64,000 bases of DNA from Anas platyrhynchos. Taxonomy: Eukaryota > Chordata > Aves > Anseriformes > Anatidae. Location of the stretch: NCBI RefSeq assembly GCF_047663525.1, contig NC_092607.1, positions 4,559,001 through 4,623,000 on the forward strand, given 5' to 3'. Position 1 is the stretch's first letter. Every line of letters starts with the position of its first letter. The position numbers and the translations under genes are program-made. Shown here in pieces: positions 38,001-49,436 of this stretch. Below the pieces are notes generated by a model, which was not told the origin of the DNA, searched no databases, and saw only the letters and a program-made list of their open reading frames with translations.

Positions 38001-41000
38001 ACAGACAGGTACGGGGCAATTAAGTTAAAGGCCATGACAAAATCTTACTAATTAACACGCTGTGGCAAGTTGTGAGAGGGGAAAAAAAATTATTAGTCTT
38101 TACATCTGACTGTGTTGTGACACCTTCCCTGCAGCTTTTCAGGAGAAAGGATGATGGGGTGGCCAAGCGGAGCCGAGCCCATCCATCGGCACGGCCCTGC
38201 CCTGCTGCCCCCCTGGGACGGGGTGGGACGGGGTGGAGGGGGTGCTCGGGGGGGTCACTCACTCAGCTTGTCCCCAGGGGATGGGGCTGACGGAGCAGTT
38301 GGCCAGGAGGTGAGGGCTGTAGCGGATCTCCACGTAGGCGACACCTTCCTTCGCTTTTGTCTCCACCAGCTCGTACGCGATCCTCCGCACCGCCTCGCGG
38401 TCCCCCCTGCGGGGATAGCAATGGGACCCGTCACCTGCCGGCACCAGGAGGGGACCCGCAGGGACGCCACCAAGCACGGACAAGCAGGCAGCGGGCACTT
38501 ACGCGATGGCGGGCATGTAGTGATTAAATTTCTCTAGAAACTCAGGAAGTGACAGCGGCGTATTGTAGCTGACGTGCTTCAAGAGCTCCTCCACAGTGTC
38601 ACCGGGGAGAGGAATCCCTCTTTTCCTGGAAAACAAGTCGTGATTTACCGACGGGGAAGGCTATCGTGTTTTGAAGAGGTCTCTAAGCGCGGCCTTAGCT
38701 GGCAGCATCGGCCTCTGTTTCTTCACAGAAAAGATATGGCACAAGCTGTCCTTCCAAAAGCTCCTCGCAGACGTGGCCCTGGATCTCCACGGGGAGCACA
38801 ACGATCCAAGACACCAGCACAAACACGAGCACATCGAGATGGAAGCCCAGGGTGACCCAGCGGGAGCGGGGCCAGAGCACATTTCAGGCTTAAGACAGAG
38901 CTCCTCGGAAGGGGCTCTGCGTTATTTCTTGGCATCTCCCCCTCCTAGAATTGCCAACATTCCTTAGAAAAGTTAATTTCTACTTATGGAGGCTCAAGGG
39001 CCTGAGAAACGACAGGGAGCTGCGTGGGCTCGGGACCACCCAGCTTTGCTGCGGGGGAACCCGGCCCCAGCAGCAGCTCCCACCAGGGGGCTGTGGGTGC
39101 CGAAGCCCACCCAAGCTCTTCACCATCCCCACACCACGTCACCTGCCCGCAGACGCCAGCCTAAAATTGGGAATAACAACCAGACATTTAGTTCTAATCC
39201 CCTTTCCTTCCTTCCCGGCGCTGCCGCGATGAGGTACGGCCGGCTGATGGATGTCCCCCTGCTGACGGAGACCAAACCCCAGTGACGGGTCCAGCGACCC
39301 GCTGCCAGCAGCTGTCCCAAGGAGCGATCCGCAGGAAAGCGGCCCAAACGCCGCTGATCCTGGGCTGAGCGAGCGCTGCTTGTTTCCCCATTCGGGCAGA
39401 AAGGAAAGCAGCCCCGGGCGCAGCGTTCAAAGGCAATCTATCGGGATTAAGTTGCTGGCGCTCAGCGGGGGCCGCTCAGTGCTGCCAAGGCATCAGCTTT
39501 CCACCCTGCCTTGCCCTTTCCACGGCAGTGACACGTCGCCGTGTGCCCCGGGAGCTCTCAGCTCTTCCTCTGCCGAGGGGGACACCAAACACGGAGCCCC
39601 GCAGCCAAGCTGCTCTCCTGCCCCCCTCCACACATCCCCAAAGCATCACCAGCGGTGATGGTGCTTTGGGACGCCCCCCAGCACGAGGATGCTGGGGCTG
39701 GCTCTCTGTCAGAGCAGGGCGGTGGATGTGGCCACCGTGGTTTTGGAGCTGCTGTGGAGCCCAAACCCCCAAGAACTGCAGAGTTCAGGGCTGCCCCTGG
39801 GGGTTCGTGCATCCCAGCAGCTTTGTGCTACCTGTATGTGTCCAGCCACCACCTGGTAAATTGCTTCCCAGCTCTTTGCCTTTAAAAACAGACCACAAAC
39901 AGCTTTGTGTGTCCAGGGTGAGGTTGCAAGGCAGTGTCCTGCACTGCCCCTTTGCTTTGGGGTTTGTGTACACGCTTGTTTTAGAGCCTGCAAATAGCAC
40001 AGCCTTGCTCCACCCCAGCTGGGCACCGAGGGCTGGCAGCGCTGGGCTGCTTAAAAATAGGAGGGAGCTCAGCATGCTCCTGGGGAACCAACGTTCCTGC
40101 CTAAGCAAGCGAGGAGCAGGGGATCCTCAGCCAGGTGCTGTCTCCTGGGCCTCCGGGCTCCTGCTGCCCTGCCAGGCACTGCACCAGCAGCAGGGACCCC
40201 ATTTGTTTGCTCACGGGGACTTTCATCCCCATACCGCAGCCCTGCAGCAGCAACCTGACCCCACAGTGAGCAAGGGGGATGTCTTCAACCTGGCCTCTGT
40301 GTTGGACTGATGAATCTGTGGCCATTCCCCATAGGAAAAGCAGCTTTAGAAAGAATAGCTCCCCCAGGATCACTTTGCCCAGGACCCGCTGGGCTCATAG
40401 GATGCCAAAACCACTTCCCACCCTCCCCAGATTGACTTCTTCCCCGAATTACCAGAGCTGTGCTTACCAGCTGTTTCCTGCAGTCTCTAGGCTTGACACA
40501 TCCTTGATCGGCACGTAACCTGCTTTTTCAGAAATCTCACTGGAGGAAATCCTAAGTTTATTTTGCCTCCAGCTACGGAGCCAGGTCCTCGCCCCGGTTA
40601 CTCAGCCAAAGCTAACCAGCTACCCACAGCTAACCCATTACTCACAGCTTTCTTCCCCCAGATACTCACTTGCCATAGTATAGGATTGTTTCTGGTCTAA
40701 TGGCTCCATCCAGGTGGAGGTGAAGTTCTACCTGCAGTAAAATAAAGAGAAATCAGTGTTGTACTCCTAGAGCTGCAGCAGAAGCTTACAGGTAGGTGGG
40801 TGGTGCTAACGCAGGTATAAATGCAGCTAACACAGGGCAAAGTCATGAAAAGGAAGTGCAAAACCATTTAAAAATGATTATTTTTGAATATCTAAGTATC
40901 GTCCAATTGTTTTCTTATTCCTACTGCAGGTCACAGATTTAAGAGATCTTCCAAATTTATTGTGTCTTCAGGAATCTGCACACTGCTTCGGGAACTGCCC

Positions 41001-44000
41001 TGTCCATACTTAGCTTGCATGGCTTGGAGTTTGGGAAGATCTGAAAACAAAAACAGCAATACCGACCCTCAAACGAGCATCAATTAACTTGATAAGAGCG
41101 TCATTACACAAGAAGTCAGGCTTCACTTCCACAAATCTGCTCCGGGTTTATTGGTAATTACCAGGCATTATCACAGCCTGCAGGATTTCTAACGCTACAC
41201 GGAGTCCCAAGGTACAAGGTGCTGTAAGCAAAAGGACAAGAGCTGTCCCATAGTGCTCACAAGCTTCTTCCAAAATAAAATGCTTAAGTTAAAAAGGGAC
41301 AGTAAATCAATTCAATCCTGTTTCCTTATTATTGCTTAAACAATGCATTTTGGAAGAGGTGCCATAGAAAAGAGCCAGCTTTCTCCATTAGTCAGCTGTG
41401 ACTTCGGAGGGACATGACAAATACATGACAAATGTAATTTGGAAGTTGAGCTGGGAAGGAAAATCTTAGCTGTAAAATGTTACAGCTAGATCTTATTTCC
41501 AGAACTGTCTGCTTTTAAGCAACAGAATAGCCTACCATCCATACATGTGTATTATATACATTAAAGGGCAATGAAGCACAAAGCAGTTACTGGGAAGGAA
41601 TGGCTGCAGGACCAGCTTTGCTCATTCCAGGTCTTTCAGATGTCAGTGAATTCAGGCATCTGAGCACTAAGCTACCCAGAGAGAGACTGCCACACTGTAC
41701 AAGGTACAACTGGGGCCATTACCACCTAGCAAATAGGTTTGTACGAGGTGACTCAGGGATATTTCCTCCAGTCCCATAACGCCCCGTACAAGCCAGGCGT
41801 GCTTTGTGCCCAGCTCATGGTTGGGGTTCCCAGCAACCAGGACTGCTACTGAAGTCCATGGCTGCTGGGGTGCAGCAGCACTCAGGTTTGGAAGATGTGT
41901 GGGATGGTCATAAAGCTGAGATGGTGCCTGCATCGGTGCAGCAAACGCTGAGATGCAAAGTGTGGGTACCAGGCTTGGGGCAGCGTGAGCCACCAACCCT
42001 GTGCTGCTGCAGCCAGCCAGCCCAGGGGCCAGGAATATGCCCACAGACACGGCAGGATGTAAAAGGATATTGCTGTCACTTCTCCTACCCTTAGGACACG
42101 ATCTGAACCTCCAGAGATGAAGATTTTTAAAGGGCAAAGCTTGATCTTTCCCCCTGCCCGGAGTTGTGCAATTCTGCTTACGAGGACTAAATGTCCCGAG
42201 AAGCAGCAGATAAAGTAACAGGCTGCGGACACGATCCGCGCTGCCAGATGTGGACGCCTGGCACGTTTTCCACTCTTGAGCTCCGATTCCAATTTCAAAA
42301 CCACGCGAGCTCCATTCCTTGAGGTTTTCAACAGCCCTTGTGACCTTCTGGTGGAGTTACAGGCTTGAGACGCACTCGCACTGATAGGAAAACCCAGCGA
42401 GCCGAACCCAGCGGGGTCTGCATACCCCAAACATCTCTCTAACGGTCCCTACAAGAACATCCCAACGTGACACTTCCAACAATGGGACAGCAAATTTAGC
42501 GGTGTCCTTCACCATGCGAGTCACCTCCTGCTGCTGCAGGTGAGATGCTTGCAAGGCAGCAAGGCTGCTCTCTGACACCAGCGGGCTCTTCCTCTACGAA
42601 CTTGCATTTCTTGGGGCCTGGAGGTACCCAAGCAAACTGCTAAGAGCCTTGGCCTCAACCCAAAACTTTGTGGGGTTGATCCCAGGGGTCATTTCCTGCA
42701 GCTGGCAGCTAACCTGGGCTATTTAGACTCTTGGGACATTTAGGCAAAGAATTAAAAGCAAGCCCATGAGGGCGAACACGGGGCTCAGCTCCCCAGCCGC
42801 CTCCTGCGCGAGCTCCACCAGCCCTGGGTCCGCAGGAGGCTGCAGAGCTCCATTGCAGCTCCCAGCTCCCTTCTGCTGTGTTTGCTCTGGGCAAACAAAG
42901 CTTAAGACTTTTGCAGATGGAAGTGGGCGATACGACCTTGCTTTAAGCCCAGTGCCCAGATAAAGATGAAAGTTTTCACTGAGCTGTGGCTCCAGGAGAT
43001 GCAGCCTGAGCAGAGGCCAGGCGGAGCTGGCAGACCCAAACACGCGCATCTCACCCCGAGTCCTCCGATTTATCTGAGGCATGTGCATTAACGGGGATCT
43101 CCACACTAGGTCCAGGACCCGAGCAAGTCAATAAAATCCCCCAGTTTTGCTAGAGAGAGGTCCAAAGCCCAAGTGATGAGTTCAAAGGACACGAAATGCC
43201 CAAACGTATGTGCTCTGAACACACAGGACTCCTAGGAAGGCTGTGAGAGCAGGCAGTGCTTGCTGTTTCTATGCAAAAATAAGCACTTTTAGATCAGGCC
43301 CTGTGCCTGGCACACTAGGGCAGTTATCAGCAAGATGTTGTGGCTTTAAGCAAAACAAAGTGAAGCTTTAAGGGTTCTGGCTTGACCTCTCTCTTCTGAA
43401 AACATTGTCATGTTTTATTTCCAGCCTAATAACCTTCAAAATAAACTCAAACCCAGAATACGGTACTGCAAACAAACACGTTCCAAGTCGGATTATTTTC
43501 AATTTAGTAAAATGAGGAGGACAAAAAATTAAGTAAACATTCAAAGCGTTTCCAGCTACAGCCAACCCAGCAGCACTTCTCTCTTACTCTCTGGTTTGCT
43601 CAGCGGACCGCGACAGAGCAGATCGCTGCTCAGCCTGCCTGCTACGTGGCGAGGAAAGCCCCATCCAGCCCGGGGCACTCGAGGGGTTTGTGTACCAGGT
43701 GTTTGTTCTTTTACTTTAATTTTGTTTTGATACAATGACCACAGTCAGCTGGTTGGGGCACAAGCTGAAGAGCCCTAAATCTGGGGTAAAACCTTCGCCT
43801 TTTTATTTTGACCATTTCTAGCAGATGTTAATTGATAAGCCAGGCAGCTCCTGAGGTTTCATCATTTTAAAACCCTAGCAAGTGACTTTGGTAAGGATTA
43901 TTTATCAGCACATTAAGAGGTGATAATCTGAGGTTTGCTTTATTGATTTCAATAATGGAGTGATTACAGCTCTGACTGGTCAAGATGCAAGGCAGAACAA

Positions 44001-47000
44001 CAGTAATCAAAATTCCACAAGAGATAAGATGAATGCTAACCCCTGCAAAAAGAATGAACTGTGTTCCTGAAATACAGATTTTTTTTCCCCCAAATATAGA
44101 TTTTTTTTTTCCTGGGAGATACACTCCCAGGAGCTAAGCTGTGAACTTCATAACCTTGCCATAAACCCCTATTTTGGAAGCAACAGGTGAGGACCAGGAG
44201 GGATGTAAAGGCAGCAGAGACACGGTATTATTCCCAAGCCCAACAAAACCCCTAAATGCCTACTGGTGGACAAACCTGGGGGTTTGAGTCTTTAAAAGAG
44301 AAAGGGGTCGGACTGCAGGACCCAGGTGACCTGCTGCTCCATGCAAGAGATGTTTGTGCTTTCTAGGGAAGCATTCACACGATGTGTTGTGGCTTTGGTG
44401 GCTGGCCAGGAGGATGCTGAGTGGTGTTTGGTGCCTCCCCTCGTGGCATGAGCCACTCAGTCTCCCTGCATGGAGCTCCTGGTGCTGCTGAGCCACGGGA
44501 TGCTGATAAGAGAAGGGGGCTCTGAGTCACCTCCCAGGGACAGCAGTGCCCTGTCCCTGCCTGAGCCACGTGGGGCTGGAAGGAGGCAAGCCTTCGGAGC
44601 AATAAAACCAAAGTCCTTGCCCTTCGAGCGGCACCAACCAGCCTCAATTAATGCCATCAGTGATGGGGTTATCAGGGAATGTGCCTGCGCTGCGTACCGG
44701 AGCCCAGCACAGCACTGCTCAAAGCACAGCAGAGCCCAATGCAGCCGGGGGTCTCCAGGATGCTGCCAGCACCGCAGCTCAGCCCCTACTGAGCTGGCTG
44801 GGCCGAAATAAACGTCATCCTCCTCGGGGCAGCCAGCTGAGACCTCGTGCACTTGCACAAAGCAGTGTGAAGGCAAGGGGTGCCCAGCCAGGGAGTGCTG
44901 GGAGACCGATCCTATCTCCCTGCAATTACCAGCAAGTTATTATTATTTTAAGCTTTGCACCCAAGGCAAAATACCTGCACTATCTGCTCAGCACAGCCAG
45001 GCTGCTCTGTCTTATGCAGCTGGAGGACAGGACCCTATGGCAGAGCTGGCACCTTAAGTGACTCCTGGGTCAGGTCACCTGGGGCTCTGCTGGCCATCGA
45101 TGGGGACACCGACAGCTACAGCGAGAGGCTTTTAGGGCTGGGATTTCAGCTGTGTCAGGCTCCCCGTTTTGGTGGCAAGCCAAAGGAAAAGCCCCCAGGT
45201 GACCCACAGAAATGGTGAAGGGTGACCTGCAGGATGAGCGCCACGTGTCCCCGGCCCCCTGCGCGGACACGGGCTCTGCTGGGGGTTCGGAGAGCCTGGC
45301 CTCAGAGGGAAGAGGCTGATGGTTGGTGTCCTCAATCTTTTCTGCTTTTTTATGGCTTACGATAAGCAGGGGTCAAAGTCACCCCATAGCAGCCCCAGCA
45401 GCTCCCTGCCTGCCTGCCGCAGCGGCTGGGAGTCAGCGCGTTCCCAAAAAGCAGGCGGCAGCCCCGGCCCCTCGCCTGGCTACCAGAAACGTCCCTAACG
45501 CACAAAACTGGCTGTTCCCAATGGCAGGGGGTCCCGGGGGATGAATAGGGGTGATCAGGGCTCATTAACTGACTTCAGATCTCGTTTTTTCTTCCCAGTC
45601 CTGACTTAGCAGGTTCGCAGGGCTGAAAGGGACTGCCTGACTCATGAAATCCGGGCTCGTAACGTTGACAAGCAGACAGCACAAGTTTGACCTTAGCACA
45701 CAAACATGGTGTGGTTTCCCCAGGTCTCTCTCTTCTGCATCCTACTGTCCCACACAGAAAAATCAGGAAGAAACGTGACTGAAAGAAGAACTTAACTTGC
45801 TTCTTTTGGACCAAAATGTAAAACCGCTGGGGTAAACCAACAGCGTTTGTTCTCAGTGGAGCTGATGAAACGCCAACGTCTCTTAAAACTGAAGCGGCCT
45901 GAGAAGCACTTTAACCACCCACAGATATCAGTGCCCCCTGGATTTCGGTATCAAGGTTTGCCTGCCGGTGGATGGGTCTCCTCCCTTGGTTGGGAAACCT
46001 CAGGCAGCAACCGACTGCGGTGTGTGCCAGATGTGCGCACGGAGGCTTTTCCAAGCACGCCGTGCTGCTCTGGTGCAAGCTCAAACAGAGTGATAAATGA
46101 TTTAGAGGTGGTGGGGGATGCAAACAGTAGGAAAAAAAATATTAAAAAAAAAAAATAACAAACACACACACACTCAAAACCACGCTCTGAGGTTTTCAAA
46201 GGCAGTCTTCTTCCCCAGGAAACCACACATGCTTGCTGCCTCTCACGTTCTCCCAGAGCTGCTGGGAGACCCCACGCTGCTTTCTGTCTCCTCTGCCCCT
46301 GCCCACAACCCACGGAGCCCAAAGACACCCAAAGAAGAAAACCCTTCCCCATGTGCCAGCTTACCCGAGACCTCAACCCAAGAGCAGAGGTTTCCCAAGG
46401 AAAAGGCAGTGCTCTGCCACCAGATGGGTGGCTCTTGCTGAACACATCTGCTTCATCTTCTCTCACCTCTCTTAAAACCCGATTAAGAAACACGTTACTG
46501 GATGATCCTATCTGGGGGATATTTATACAGCAAACAGCGAGACTGGAACAGTGGAGCACCCTCAGATAGCAACCACCGGGGTGGTATCCTAAGAATAACA
46601 GAACTGAGCGCTTAAGAGATTGAAAGAGAAAGAAGAAGAAAACAAAACAAAACAAAACCAAAAAGCGGTGGGGCTGCCGGACCCCTCAGCGACTTGCCAC
46701 CCCCCAGACCATGCCCAGCGGGGGTCCCAGCGCCTCGCCTGCCCCGGGGCGCGCAGAGCCCGGCCGGCACAGGCGGGTGGCACGGCTCGGCTCGGCTCCC
46801 AGCGCGGTGCACAGTGCAAGGACCTGGGGCACGGTGCACAGCCCCGGGGCACGGAGCCGGTGCCCAGCCGGTTCCCAGCCGTGTGCCCGGTCCCGGTGCG
46901 CGGGGCACGGCTCCGGAGCAGGGCGCGCAGCCGGCTCCCAGCCCGACAGCACCGCAGCCGCCTCACCTTGGGCCCGTCGAAGACCCGCAGCCCCTGCTCC

Positions 47001-47002
47001 AT
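31970..47002 (-). CDS. ADA: Adenosine deaminase (11 coding exons)
   Basis: The CDS is complement(join(31970..32071, 33222..33351, 33625..33692, 34084..34185, 34303..34374, 34994..35118, 36965..37080, 38263..38406, 38503..38625, 40670..40731, 46967..47002)): 1,080 nt, 359 residues, against 363 in human. It deaminates adenosine and 2'-deoxyadenosine to inosines in purine salvage, mainly in the cytosol. Zinc and catalytic residues are present: H16 and H18 (ELHLHLDG), H214 and catalytic E217 (HAGE), H238 (GHGYH), and D296/D297 (NTDDP); G185 lies in IDLAGDE. Exon phases all match human ADA. Exon 6 is one codon shorter and exon 9 one codon longer. The stop is in exon 11, so human exon 12 is not represented. 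It is convergent with PKIG and divergent from CCN5. Confidence 0.97.
33222..33351 (-). CDS. ADA: ADA exon 10 (residues 283-326)
   Basis: A 130-nt exon with acceptor CCCTTACAG and donor GTG|GTAAGC. It carries NTDDPLIF with D296, the zinc ligand, and D297, which contacts substrate N1/N7 in the family. [13 protein letters not shown] follows, as in vertebrate ADA. Confidence 0.97.
33625..33692 (-). CDS. ADA: ADA exon 9 (residues 261-283)
   Basis: A 68-nt exon encoding [16 protein letters not shown] and following residues. One codon is inserted relative to human after the conserved [10 protein letters not shown] segment. The acceptor is CCAACCAG and the donor CA|GTAAGA. Confidence 0.95.
34084..34185 (-). 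CDS. ADA: ADA exon 8 (residues 227-260)
   Basis: A 102-nt phase-0 exon encoding [16 protein letters not shown] with the active-site H238. The acceptor is CTCTCCAG and the donor GAG|GTGAGG. Confidence 0.97.
34303..34374 (-). CDS. ADA: ADA exon 7 (residues 203-226)
   Basis: A 72-nt phase-0 exon encoding [10 protein letters not shown], containing zinc ligand H214 and general acid/base E217. The acceptor is GCCTTTCAG and the donor GAG|GTACGA. Confidence 0.97.
34994..35118 (-). CDS. ADA: ADA exon 6 (residues 161-202)
   Basis: A 125-nt exon encoding [12 protein letters not shown] and [10 protein letters not shown] (G185 in the substrate pocket). It is one codon shorter than the human exon in the variable loop after AGDE. 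The donor GAG|GTTTGT is far from consensus, yet it is the only GT that gives the required phase and joins to EAV of exon 7. Confidence 0.95.
36965..37080 (-). CDS. ADA: ADA exon 5 (residues 122-161)
   Basis: A 116-nt exon encoding [17 protein letters not shown] and [13 protein letters not shown]. The acceptor is CCCCGCAG and the donor CCAA|GTAATG. Confidence 0.97.
38263..38406 (-). CDS. ADA: ADA exon 4 (residues 74-122)
   Basis: A 144-nt exon encoding [31 protein letters not shown] and PIPWGQAE. The acceptor is ATCCCCGCAG and the donor CTGA|GTGAGT. It lies only 96 bp from exon 3. Confidence 0.97.
   Translation of the reverse strand, partial: GGPRGGAEDRVRAGGDKSEGRCRLRGDPLQPSPPGQLLRQPHPLGTS
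38503..38625 (-). CDS. ADA: ADA exon 3 (residues 33-74)
   Basis: A 123-nt exon encoding [15 protein letters not shown], then [17 protein letters not shown]. The acceptor is GTTTTCCAG and the donor ATCGC|GTAAGT. Confidence 0.97.
38626..40669 (-). other. ADA: ADA intron 2
   Basis: A 2,044-bp GT-AG intron. It contains a CCCACCAGGGGGCTG string at 39,079-39,093 resembling a CTCF core. A 260-codon + strand frame spans 39,528-40,310 but shows no recognisable domain and is regarded as chance. Confidence 0.85.
39079..39093. promoter_or_regulatory. Possible CTCF core motif in ADA intron 2
   Basis: CCCACCAGGGGGCTG closely follows the vertebrate CTCF core (CCACCAGGGGGCGC). Motif evidence only. Confidence 0.35.
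40670..40731 (-). CDS. ADA: ADA exon 2 (residues 13-33)
   Basis: A 62-nt exon encoding [20 protein letters not shown], with the H16-x-H18 zinc pair. The acceptor is TTACTGCAG and the donor GCAA|GTGAGT. Human has Val where Leu17 sits between the two histidines. Confidence 0.97.
43738..43838. promoter_or_regulatory. ADA: Candidate lymphoid enhancer motif cluster in ADA intron 1
   Basis: Within 100 bp are ACCACAG (RUNX type, 43,738-43,744), CAGCTG (E-box, 43,746-43,751), CAGATG (E-box, 43,822-43,827) and TGATAA (GATA, 43,833-43,838). The block is AT-richer than the surrounding intron. The position suggests the thymic enhancer that mammalian ADA carries in intron 1, but the motifs are short and could be chance. 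Confidence 0.3.
46131..46177. repeat. A-rich and CA simple repeat
   Basis: Two A-runs (about 8 and 12) are followed by a short CA dinucleotide repeat, within ADA intron 1. Confidence 0.8.
46640..46665. repeat. AAAAC pentanucleotide repeat
   Basis: Several AAAAC units mark the edge between the AT-rich part of intron 1 and the ADA CpG island. Confidence 0.8.
46967..47002 (-). CDS. ADA: ADA exon 1 (residues 1-12)
   Basis: The ATG at 47,002 opens [12 protein letters not shown], and the donor CCCAAG|GTGAGG follows. The frame joins in phase 0 to VELHLHLDG. Human exon 1 encodes 11 residues ending in KPK, so the start is well supported. The context GGCAGCATGG is favourable. Confidence 0.95.
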
Positions 47003-47047
47003 GCTGCCTCCACCGCCTCCTCAGCCTCCTCTGCCTCCGCTGCCTCC
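47003..47047 (-). repeat. ADA: Five 9-bp GGAGGCNNN repeats abutting the ADA start codon
   Basis: On the minus strand five contiguous 9-mers, each beginning GGAGGC, end immediately before the ATG. The 9-bp units are 47,039-47,047, 47,030-47,038, 47,021-47,029, 47,012-47,020 and 47,003-47,011. In the mRNA this is a purine-rich, G-pair-rich 5'UTR segment. Confidence 0.9.
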
Positions 47048-49422
47048 CCCGGCCGTGCCCCGCCCCGCTCCGCCCCGCGCAGCGCCGAGCCCCGGGGGGA
47101 GAAACCCGGGGGGGCCTCGGGGACTCCCCGCCCCGCAGCGCCCCGGCCCCGCGCCCCCCAGGGGGGGCCGCACCGGGGGCAGAAGGCGAGAGGTCGCAGC
47201 CTGCCCTGGCTGCGGTGCTCAGCCGGTGCGGGGATGCGGCTTTGTGGGGGTTTAGCCCCAAAAGAACCGCCTTGTTCTTCGGTTTTAAAGTGCTCAGCCC
47301 TCGCTCCCCTTCTTCTGCTTACAAAGGCCCCGCTCGGCTGCTCCCTCGTTTTGGTTGACGGCTTTTCAGGATTTTTTTGGCCCATTTTACAACTCCTGCT
47401 CAGAGTTTAATTCCTTATTTTTGGTCACCCGGTCCCATTTCCTGCTTTGCCCCCCTCCTTGCTCTCCCCCAGGCGATGCCCGTGGCAGCCAACATCACCG
47501 AGGGACAGTGGGGCAGAAAACCCCGCTCCTCCCGGGAGCCGAGCTGCACTCGAGGAGCACCCGAGGGTGCAGGAGCAAGAAAGCTGCTGCACGCCTGGAG
47601 CACCCACGAAGCAGCACCCATTGGGCACACACCAAGCTGCAAGGCACTGGTCCTCCCTGGTCCTCTGGGAAATGTCCCCTAGGTCCTGAGCTGCCCGGAG
47701 GGCGCTGAGCAGGCAGGCAATGTCCCCAAAATCACTGCTGAGCCAAGGACCGTGGTTTGGTCCTGCCCCACTGGAGTTCACCTGCTCAGGTGAGGCTGTC
47801 CACAGCCCTCGGGGCTGGTCTGCGGGGAGCTTTGGGCACAAAAGTCACTATAACAGCGTAAAACATGATTATTACTTTTGTGGTATGTAAGCACACAGAG
47901 CACTTGGAGCCATAAGCGTGAGCGCTACCACAAATGGACAGAAAATAAAGTTCCCTCTTCTCCTTGCCCAGCTGTGTTTACAGCAGAGGGACAGTGTTTG
48001 GGAAGGCCTCTGGGGGGGATTAGCAGTGCTGCAGCCCTGCACGGGGACAAGGAGGGCTGCGTGCTCCCAGCACCACAGCAGGACACGCTGCACAGACCTC
48101 GCTCCACAGGGAAACATCACGGGTGATCCCCAGTCCCTCTTCCCTGGCTTTGATGGGATTTCTGCCCCAAAGCCATGTAGACACCGGGAAAGGCCATTTT
48201 TCAGCTCCAGTCCCAAGCTAATTCAGGTAAGCGCACTGCAGCAGAGCCTGTGGGAAGAGGATGGAGCCAGGCACCGGGCTCGGCTGGGAAGGAAAGCTCA
48301 ACAAAACCTTCTTTGTCATCAGCAGCACCTAGCAGAGGTGCCCTGACCGCCTGCCACAGCAGTATGGCCCAGATGAAAGCCAAAATTAAATGGCAAAAAG
48401 CATCCTCAGAGACTCAGCAGCTGGCAGGGAAGGTGACCACCAGCTGCAGGGCATGGGGACAGCGGCACTCGGGGATTTCAGGAGCCTGCAGGACGCAGCC
48501 ACGCTGCACCGGGCCCTGGGAAACCTGGGGAAAGAGCAGTGAGTATCTTCTGTGCTGAAACTTGTGATTTCAGGAGCCACCAAGAGGTGGCATTTTCCAG
48601 GCTCCCAAAGCTCTACGAGTGTTGAATTCGGGTAAAACTCCTGCGTGTGCCCAGAGGCTCTGGGCAGAAATTAAAAGGTTGAATGTGAAAATTAGGGTGT
48701 GAAATCAAACTGCCCCTTAAAGCTCCAGCTCCCACGGCCTGCTTCATCTCTGGGTCACGGGATTTTCAGCATCCACTTGGAAACACCTGCTTCGCCTGGA
48801 GAGCATCACAGCACGCGTGGAGCTCAGGCTTCTGCAGCAAAGCAGCCGCAGCACAAATGGGCCCAGGGTGAACCCACGGGGCTCTGCTGGTCCCCTGCAC
48901 GCACAGCCACGCTGGCTGTGCCACCTGTGCCAGGAGGACAGAGGTCACTTACAGCCCTTATTTGATGGTAAAGGAAATGACAAGGAAAAAGAGCATGGGG
49001 GTAATTTTCTGATGGGAGAAACATTGTTAGCAAAGGTCAAGAAGGCGAGCGGAGCTGAGCTGGAGTGGGGGCTGGCATGGTGAGGTGGGGTTTTCCTCCT
49101 GCTGAGCAAGTGCTTCTGTCTGCAGACTCAGCTTTTTCTAGGACAGGAAGCATCAGGACTGTTATTGGGAGCACCCAGATCTGCCGGAGCCTTCAAAATG
49201 AGCCTTGGGCTGGTCTTAATTACCCTCACCCACTGCATCGATCTGTACTGCTGCCTAATCAGGCAGACACCTGCTGCTGCTATGATGTGAATGCTTTCCC
49301 GCTGAGAACATCCCAGCCCCCTGCAGCCAGGAGGCTCAAGCACAACAAAGCTTTGTGCCACTTCATGGCCGGGGCTGGTTTCCCACCTGGGAAACTTTGG
49401 TTTTTGGTTTCCCAGCTGTGAA

Positions 49423-49436
49423 ACCAGGGGGCACAG
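49423..49436. promoter_or_regulatory. Possible CTCF core motif
   Basis: ACCAGGGGGCACAG resembles the CTCF core. Motif evidence only. Confidence 0.25.

Larger units (their letters stand above)
32072..38502 (-). other. ADA: ADA introns 3-10
   Basis: Intron sizes from the exon boundaries are: intron 10 1,150 bp (32,072-33,221), 9 273 bp, 8 391 bp, 7 117 bp, 6 619 bp (34,375-34,993), 5 1,846 bp (35,119-36,964), 4 1,182 bp (37,081-38,262) and 3 only 96 bp (38,407-38,502). All are GT-AG. I recognised no nested gene or RNA; long open frames within them overlap real exons or are GC-driven. Confidence 0.85.
40732..46966 (-). other. ADA: ADA intron 1
   Basis: A 6,235-bp GT-AG intron, the longest in the gene. 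In mammals intron 1 houses a T-cell/thymic enhancer. Here an AT-richer block around 43.4-44.1 kb contains RUNX-, E-box- and GATA-like strings, described separately. Simple repeats occur near 46,131-46,177 (A-rich plus CA) and 46,640-46,665 (AAAAC). No nested gene was recognised. Confidence 0.85.
46680..47260 (-). promoter_or_regulatory. ADA: ADA CpG-island promoter
   Basis: Strongly CpG-rich sequence flanks exon 1. There is no TATA box, but overlapping GC boxes lie at about 47,058-47,078 (CCCCGCCCC and CCGCCCCGC on the + strand, Sp1-type). The human ADA promoter is likewise TATA-less and Sp1-driven. The start site is probably within about 100 bp of the ATG. No upstream ATG was seen between the GC boxes and the start codon. 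Confidence 0.75.

Noticed and set aside
39528-40310. 260-codon open frame on the plus strand
   Set aside because: Lies wholly inside ADA intron 2, antisense, with no recognisable family signature. Chance frame in stop-poor DNA.
46694-47410. Long plus-strand frames across the ADA CpG island
   Set aside because: They are antisense to ADA exon 1 and the promoter, and Pro/Ala/Arg-rich because of GC content. Several frames are open at once, which is typical of CpG islands.
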